From NCBI GenBank assembly GCA_034770075.1, contig CM068385.1, positions 57,843,939-57,907,938 on the forward strand: a stretch of DNA of 64,000 bases, in the 5' to 3' direction. The stretch is from Aralia elata (taxonomy: Eukaryota > Streptophyta > Magnoliopsida > Apiales > Araliaceae). The notes below the pieces were generated by a model. That model did not search any database, had not been told where the DNA came from, and was given only the letters and a program-made list of their open reading frames with translations. Positions 57,916 to 64,000 of the stretch are shown here, piece after piece (position 1 is the stretch's first letter; each line of letters begins with the position of its first letter). Position numbers and translations under genes: made by a program.

Positions 57916-59921
57916 TGAAAGTAGTTATGCACCACAAGCCAATCATATTTGATATATGTAGCGTATACTTTGTAATCTTATTCATCTTTATTAATAAAGG
58001 AATTGATTTTCTTAAAAAGGCATTTTATATTATCTACATAGTGGCCCTGTTATATTAAATGTGATAAACCCATAGTTTTTGAGCAATGCTTTTTAGAATC
58101 ATGATGGTGATCATGCTAATGAGAATCTAAATTCAAGATCAGCTCACAAACTAAAATTGTTCCTAAAATCGATTGGATTACTAAATTGGGGATTAAATGA
58201 ATCCGGATAGATTAAAATATACGTTGCTTGCTCTTAGGAAGAGGATGATTGATCTCATAATCATTTGTGGTGGAGACACTAAAAGCAAGTATGTAGGTGC
58301 TTATTTAGAGAATAAAGTTCACTGGAACGTGACTTACGCTAAGGAATACCTACATGGAGTTTTACTCTCGCCTGTCAATAGGAATTTCCTCTAGTGATAG
58401 TAGTACAAGTGATCCTTGGACCTTGAGATCATCAATTAGTATCTTCTTGTGTATGATGAGATTATTTGTTTTTTTTTTTTTTTTTTTTATTTTTTTTTTT
58501 GTACTTTGACAATGTCCCCTTAAGACCCTTGTGGGTATATCAAAGGGTATGATTGGGGTATAATTATTTGTAACATGGAGATAGGATGGAATGGAATGCA
58601 ACAAAGAATCTACCTCGTCTAGTAAAAGATGTGAATGTTCCTTAATGTGATTCGATAAAATGAAATAACTCAGTAGTCCTTGGCCAAGGCAGAATGAGAT
58701 TAGAAAGGAGTTTCTAATTTGCATTATTTAGAGTTATGCCATTTGCGAATCGAACATACAATATAATTAAATAAAATAAGACTTGACAGAAAATCCATGT
58801 CTTAATATTTAATTGGGACAATTGGTATGGTAGAAGGATTGAATTGTACCGGTAACTATCTACTCAAAGGTTCTTTTGTGATTAATGTTGAAATCAATAT
58901 TAATCTGGAAAAGCTCCGTTGATCGCTAAGGGGGCTTACCCTTTATTGTAGAATAAAATGTTATTTATTTAAATGAATTAAATAGTTTAATTTCATTTAT
59001 TTAAATAAGATTAGAAATTGTTCTAAATTGATTTATTCACAACCGGGTTTAATATGGAGAACCTAAAGGGTCACACAACTCTTCCGCAAAAGGGAAAACT
59101 ATTTTATTTATAGAAGTAAATGGCATAAAATGGTAATAATATAATTAAGTGTATTTAGATTTAATCTATGGAGATAGAAATAAATTAAATAGCTTAATAT
59201 TTATTATATATAATATTTTGGAAATATTAAATATAAATTATATAAGAGGAGTCTATATTATTAATTATTACTATTACTATTATTTAAATTCCTAATAGGG
59301 ATTGGGAATTAATTAAATAGAAGTACTCTCCCATGAATTCCTAATTAAGATTAGGAGCATTATTAATTTAAAGGAGTTTAATTATAATATAACTAAACCC
59401 TAATCCTAAAAAATTTTTAGGGAAGGGTTATTCCTACATCTATAAATAAGAGGGGTCTTATCATAGATTAGGGTTACACACTCTTAGCATTTAGATTGTG
59501 GGAGAGTACTTTAACAATTTCTATAGAGATAGAAAACCTAGGTTTTGCCAAATACCCAACTTCTTGAATACTTGTTCCCTTCCTTGGTGGATCACCTCTT
59601 AGAGGCCCAAACACTTGGGTGGCTAACGTTGGATCAAAGGAAGGAATCACAAAGAACAATAACCGTAGAAGCATTCGAGGAGAAACACGAAGGACTAGTG
59701 AGTTGAACTTGTACCTGAGGAAGCTTTGAAACTACGAGGGTATAATTCTTATTCCCTCTTTCTCTTACGTTTATATCGTTAAAATCTTGAGCCACTAGAT
59801 AGAGATTTGATCTTGGTGATGGTTTGTAATAAAATTTTAAAATCCGATTTTTATCAGCGCTTACCGCCTGTTTAATGTAATTTGATTGCATGTTCCGAGA
59901 TAGCAATATACAAACCTAACA
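57916..59921 (+). repeat. Copia-B 3' LTR (2,006 bp, inflated by insertions)
   Basis: Aligns end to end with the 5' LTR but is about 185 bases longer through scattered short insertions and a T-run at 58469-58500. Ends CCTAACA. Confidence 0.88.
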
Positions 59922-61600
59922 CATTTAAACCACTGTGATAGTTTTTTCTATCTTAGGATTTGTATAAATTTTTTTTCTTTATGAACTTGGAATTTTTGGG
60001 TTGCCGACGATGCTTGTATTGGTTATAATAATTTTAGTTTGGTTGAAAATTGTGTTGTTCTTAACTTTCTTGCTTGGGTCAACAAGTCTGCTAATGTATT
60101 GAGTTTGTTATTTGGATATTTTATGAAACCTGGTATGGTGGTAGTAATGGTATTGGGTTGAATTTTCTTTGCTTTTCTCTGATTTCTTGGTTTGTGTTGA
60201 CCTGGGTTATGATGGTAATCATGGCCATCTATAGTAGTTGCAAGATAAATATACATAACAAATGGGATAAACCCCAAGTGTGTTTTAGAATCATGTCATA
60301 TTATGCTAGAATAGTATTTTGTTCTCTGTATTGGGTTAACTGTTTTTTTTTTTCCTGTAGCATGGATTGATGGTTTTTGGTAATTGCTTGGGTTGTGCTG
60401 TTAAGAAACCATAAGGTTCGGCATGCCTATGAACATAACAGAACTAGGCCAATTATCGAATTTAGGGTGCCCAACATGGATGTTGCTCAGTATTGCCAAA
60501 GAAAAGAGACTGTTGCATATTGGTATTAAATAGTCTGTCAACAAATGTGGTTCATATATAGACCAAATTACCTTTGGACTGTTTATAGAAGACTGTTAAC
60601 AATAATAAAAACAATTTTATATTATGTATTAATAAAATAATAAATAAGATGGTAAGTCTTATAAATTATCATTTAGGTTGACTACTAAATAATAATAAGG
60701 TTAAACGAGATAATTATTAATGTACCAATGAATAAAGTAATAAATAATTGTTTTATTATTTTCACAAGTATAATAATAACATTAAAGATTAATAAATATT
60801 TAATTAGTTATTATTTAATTGATATTAAATAATAATAAAGTATGAAATAAATTAAATAAAGGTAATAAATATTTAATTATTATTTGAATCCCTAAAATAA
60901 TAATTAGGTATAAGTAAAGTTAGTAATTATTTATTATTTTTATATCCGTAATAATAAAATAAAGATAATAAATATGTTAATTAATAATAATTACGTATCG
61001 AATAAAAATAATGAATTAATTATTTATTATTATAAATAATAAAATAATATATAATAAATATTTGATTATTATTCTAATTAATATTGAATAATAATGAATA
61101 AAGTTAAACAAGATGGTGATATTTGAGTTAATCAACTAACAATCAATAAATAAAGATAAATGAATATTGTAATTATTATTTAATTAAACATTAAATAATA
61201 ATAATAAAGTAAGAGTATTATTATAAATAAAGAAATAATAATGGTTAACAGTAATTATTATTAATTAAGTAATGGATGGAGGTTAATAGCAATAAATATT
61301 TAAATAAAGACTGAGTGGTGATAATTACTTAATTCCTCCTTAGAGTTGAATAGTAATTAAGGCGCAATGTAAACTAATAAGTGATCAATTTGTTATTGGA
61401 TTGCTATTAAATACAATACTAAATTTATTATTTATATTATAAGTAATAAATAGAGATTATTAAACTCATAACTTAGAGACAATTAAAGGGTCATTAACTA
61501 AATTCCGTTCTAGCTAATAGAATAAGAATAGTAAGTTCAACTGATATGGTGAATTGTTTACCTGCTAAATAAATAGCATAATTGAGTGTAATGCGATATA
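59922..61600. other. AT-rich repeat DNA, no gene seen
   Basis: From 60590 to 61480 the sequence is almost only A and T with AATAATAA-type motifs. It may continue the Gypsy LTR interrupted by Copia-B. No primer site, splice pattern or ORF of note. Confidence 0.5.
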
Positions 61601-64000
61601 ACGGTGGTCCGAACCCACCCCGCCGGGTTTTTAATCCGCTTTTTTGATCTTTCTTTTTCCCTATTTTAAACCTTATTTTATCCAAGATGAATGTTTGGAA
61701 AAGGTCGGCATTGAAGTTGTCGACGGGGTTTTGAAAAGATCGTTTTTTTTATGATGAGCCACATTAACCAGAGTCCGCCAGTTGGGTATGTTTTGAAATG
61801 GATGTCACCAACTCAATCCGAATTTTCGAGTGTTTTTATAAATCGCTGGCTCATATGTGAACTCCGAATTAAATTGGTCTGCGAATACGAGATTCATAGA
61901 GTATCGGCTGGGCTTGCTCTAAGTGAGGGGGAAGGTGATTAGGCACCCCTCGACTTCCCGTGAAAACACGGTTTACCGCAATCTTGAATGGCTTATTCCT
62001 CTATGCCTTTAATCTCATGAAATGGTGTGTGTGCGCTGCAGCCATTGTGTGTGGAGGTGTGTAGTCTATGTGAATGTTGTGGTGAATTTTGTATGACAAA
62101 AGAGTCCAATTTGGATTTTAGGGGAAAATCGTGGTTTTTTTAAAAATTTTGAGTACGCTTCCGGAATGTCTTTTCGAATTGTACCCGAGAAAGCTTGGTT
62201 CGTTTATAAGATAAAATTTGATTTTTTATTTATCAAAACTATGAGAAATTTTTCATTAGGTTGTCGTTTTTGGGCAAAACAAGAGTTTTTAAAACCTTCG
62301 TCAAAAATAGGAAATCGAGATCTATAATACGTTGCTTTCCGTGAAAATGATCGGGCAATTTCTAGAATCCTCTTTTCACCCTATGGCACACAAGATTTAA
62401 TAAATATCGTTTACTTATTTCTAAAATCAAATTTTGTGATGTGTTGAAAACGATTTTTCTTTAGCTTTCTCGTTAGATAGGAATCGACATTCCAATCAAC
62501 ATTTCCTCAAATTTTAAAACCCTCCGTGATTCTAATAATTCCTACTTTTGATTGATATTTATGAACAATCTTATCATTTTAACTTTGAAAATTCAATTTC
62601 ATATCATAAATCAAATTCGAAGGCATAAAACATGCGTCGGGGCTATTCATGGGCAATGTAAGCCATCAAAATGTCCCCCAGAACGCCAACAAATCACAAA
62701 TTTCACTATTTTCGGGGCGCCTTAAGCACGATTCTCAACGCCTTATATTTAACGCGTCGTTTTAAAGGCCCGACGATTTACAACGGGTTTACAACGAAGG
62801 AATTACAATTGTTCCTAAATACAATAACGTCAAAATTTTGATCCATCATCGGATTCGGACCATGGCGTCACGTGACTTCGCTAGGCTCACACAATCCACA
62901 ATTTATCCATCAAACCACATCAAATAGATTACAATAAAACATAACTAACAACGGATTGTGTATTAACGCCCCACAATGGTCCCAAAATTAACAATTCTAA
63001 AATAGATCAATTCCACCTAATGTATATTATCCGTTTGTGGAACTGAGCCAAAACCTCGACCCAATGGATATCATCGGAATTATTAGGGAGAATATTTGGT
63101 TCCGATGGAAACCTCTCTAATAATTCCTAATCCATTGTTTCCACAAGTAACTTTTCATGAAATCCGGGGGAGTGGGTAGGGGGGGGGGGGGAGTGGGGGG
63201 AGGGGGGGGGGGGGCGGGGTGGAGTGGGGGGGGGGGGGCGGGGGGGGGGTGGGTACATTTAATTCAATACAAATAATTATGATAGAAATTGATATAACAA
63301 AAGAGATTTTCACCTTGCAATTGATACATCCAAATGGATGTGAACTGTGATTGGTATTTGAATAGAAGGAGAAAAATCTATTTGATACAATCAAATCAAA
63401 AGAAAATATATTCCCTCTCTTTTTTCTCCTCTTTTCTTTCCTATTTGATTGCAAAATCTCTAGCTATTTTTTCTCTCTATTATCCGTTGCTTTGGCTGCT
63501 GCTGAATTCCATTCTATACTTTCCTCAAAATTTCCTCCAACTCCCTGTAATGCTTAGTCCAAAGCTGAGTTTAAATAATAGGCTGGCCAAAGCCAGCCGC
63601 AGATCCTATCTGCGGCCTGGCCTGCAGATAGATTCTGCGGCTGGCCCAGACTGGCACCGCCTCCCATCGCACTCAGCTGGGTAGTGCCTGGTTTTTTATC
63701 CCCTGGTTTTTCCCGTGCTGGCGCAACATCCACTTGGCCCGCAAGATCTATCCGTCGGCTGGCGGGCTATGACTTTCTCGATTTTTTCCCCGTGTCACCG
63801 ACCTCGATTTTCGTACCACGCAAACGTCGGTTTTTCCCCCCCGCTGACAGGCCTCCGGTATTTTATAGTCCGGGAATCATTGAGAAGCGCCGCCACACAC
63901 AACCCCCTCGCGGGAATGCCAAATTCGGATAGCCCTGGCTATCCAATCGTACGGATTTCGGCCTAAGAGCAAAATTATCATGGTGGGCGTCGAGTGTCCG
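61600..64000 (-). repeat. Divergent Ogre-type LTR, minus strand, running off the edge
   Basis: The reverse complement follows the Ogre-like LTR in order: the CGTCGAC end near 61720, CCAGAGTC-CGCCAGTTGG near 61770, the GACTTCCCGTG block near 61950 and the GCCGCAGAT/ATCTGCGGC palindromes near 63590-63640. The CGTCGAGTGTCCG start region is at 63990. The LTR's 3' end is near 61600 but not sharp. No primer site lies beyond it, so it is either a 3' LTR or a solo LTR. It has many small indels and a G-run. Confidence 0.8.
63166..63253 (+). repeat. G-rich run in the right-edge LTR
   Basis: About 88 bases, almost all G with a few A, T and C. The homologous LTR has only AAAACTACATTTAA at this point. 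Probably artefactual. Confidence 0.85.

Larger units (their letters stand above)
49930..59921 (+). mobile_element. Copia-B: second member of the Copia-A family, both LTRs present
   Basis: LTRs at 49930-51750 and 57916-59921, primer site at 51752, gag and pol relics, polypurine tract at 57906. Flanks are CATTA (49925-49929) and CATTT(A), a target duplication with one probable extra T. The element has no MULE, so it marks the MULE insertion site in Copia-A. From about 52620 to 55595 and 56470 onward, single-base and short insertions occur every 10-30 bases; between them the sequence is nearly identical to Copia-A. Confidence 0.9.

Noticed and set aside
61494..61942. Possible small genes at the right edge
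   Set aside because: They fall in the divergent Ogre-type LTR, have no domain, and the region has error-like indels.
63155..63454. Proline-rich minus-strand ORF and possible G-quadruplex
   Set aside because: Caused by the G-run absent from the homologous LTR; likely a sequence artefact.

Overview
The window looks like repeat-rich intergenic DNA from a flowering plant, probably a eudicot. It is a stack of nested transposable elements with no recognisable host gene. Evidence: a Sirevirus-type copia remnant, two copies of one long-LTR Copia family, a FAR1-type Mutator-like element (MULE), an Athila-like element, an Ogre/Tat-like element and a Tekay-type chromovirus. GC-rich palindromes are scattered through otherwise AT-rich DNA. 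The species cannot be named from the sequence.

Layout. (1) 1-2251: minus-strand 3' part of a Sirevirus (end of RNase H, env-like ORF, polypurine tract). (2) 2252-14475: Copia-A, inserted in that RNase H; its leader is split by a 5.8 kb MULE (5055-10818). Copia-A has a 5' LTR, primer binding site, gag and pol, but pol stops abruptly in reverse transcriptase at a junction with a 50-base gag fragment. (3) From 14522: an Athila-like element whose LTR is split by an Ogre/Tat-like element (15124-32918, TSD TTGCG) and whose primer binding site is split by a minus-strand Tekay chromovirus (34041-48641, TSD GTTGC). The Tekay element carries a 3.1 kb solo LTR (41731-44843, TSD CAGCT). (4) 48712-49929: another LTR-like fragment, interrupted by Copia-B (49930-59921), a second member of the Copia-A family. 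(5) 59922-61600: AT-rich DNA. (6) 61600-64000: a divergent Ogre-type LTR on the minus strand running off the edge.

Coding state. Almost every ORF is broken. The exception is an antisense three-exon plant-mobile-domain (PMD) gene in the Ogre-like element, which reads through 596 codons with consensus splice sites. The Ogre gag-pro and pol frames are joined by a predicted 171-base intron but carry four nonsense codons and one frameshift. The MULE has two convergent genes: a FAR1/MURA-like transposase with one premature stop, and a GRF zinc-finger protein with a C-terminal membrane segment disrupted by a 4-base duplication. Each follows a splice donor at the inner edge of its TIR, an arrangement like mudrA/mudrB.

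Most unusual signals: clusters of perfect GC-rich palindromes in the LTRs or leaders of all the well-preserved retrotransposon families here, including the same 14-base core (GGCGCAGCTGCGCC) in a Copia leader and an Athila-type LTR; covarying palindrome arms in the Tekay LTR; a repeated hairpin in the Copia leader; the two-gene MULE; and the antisense PMD and DUF7745-like genes. Copia-B and the right edge are riddled with small insertions and long homopolymers that look like sequence or assembly error, so base-level claims there are weak.
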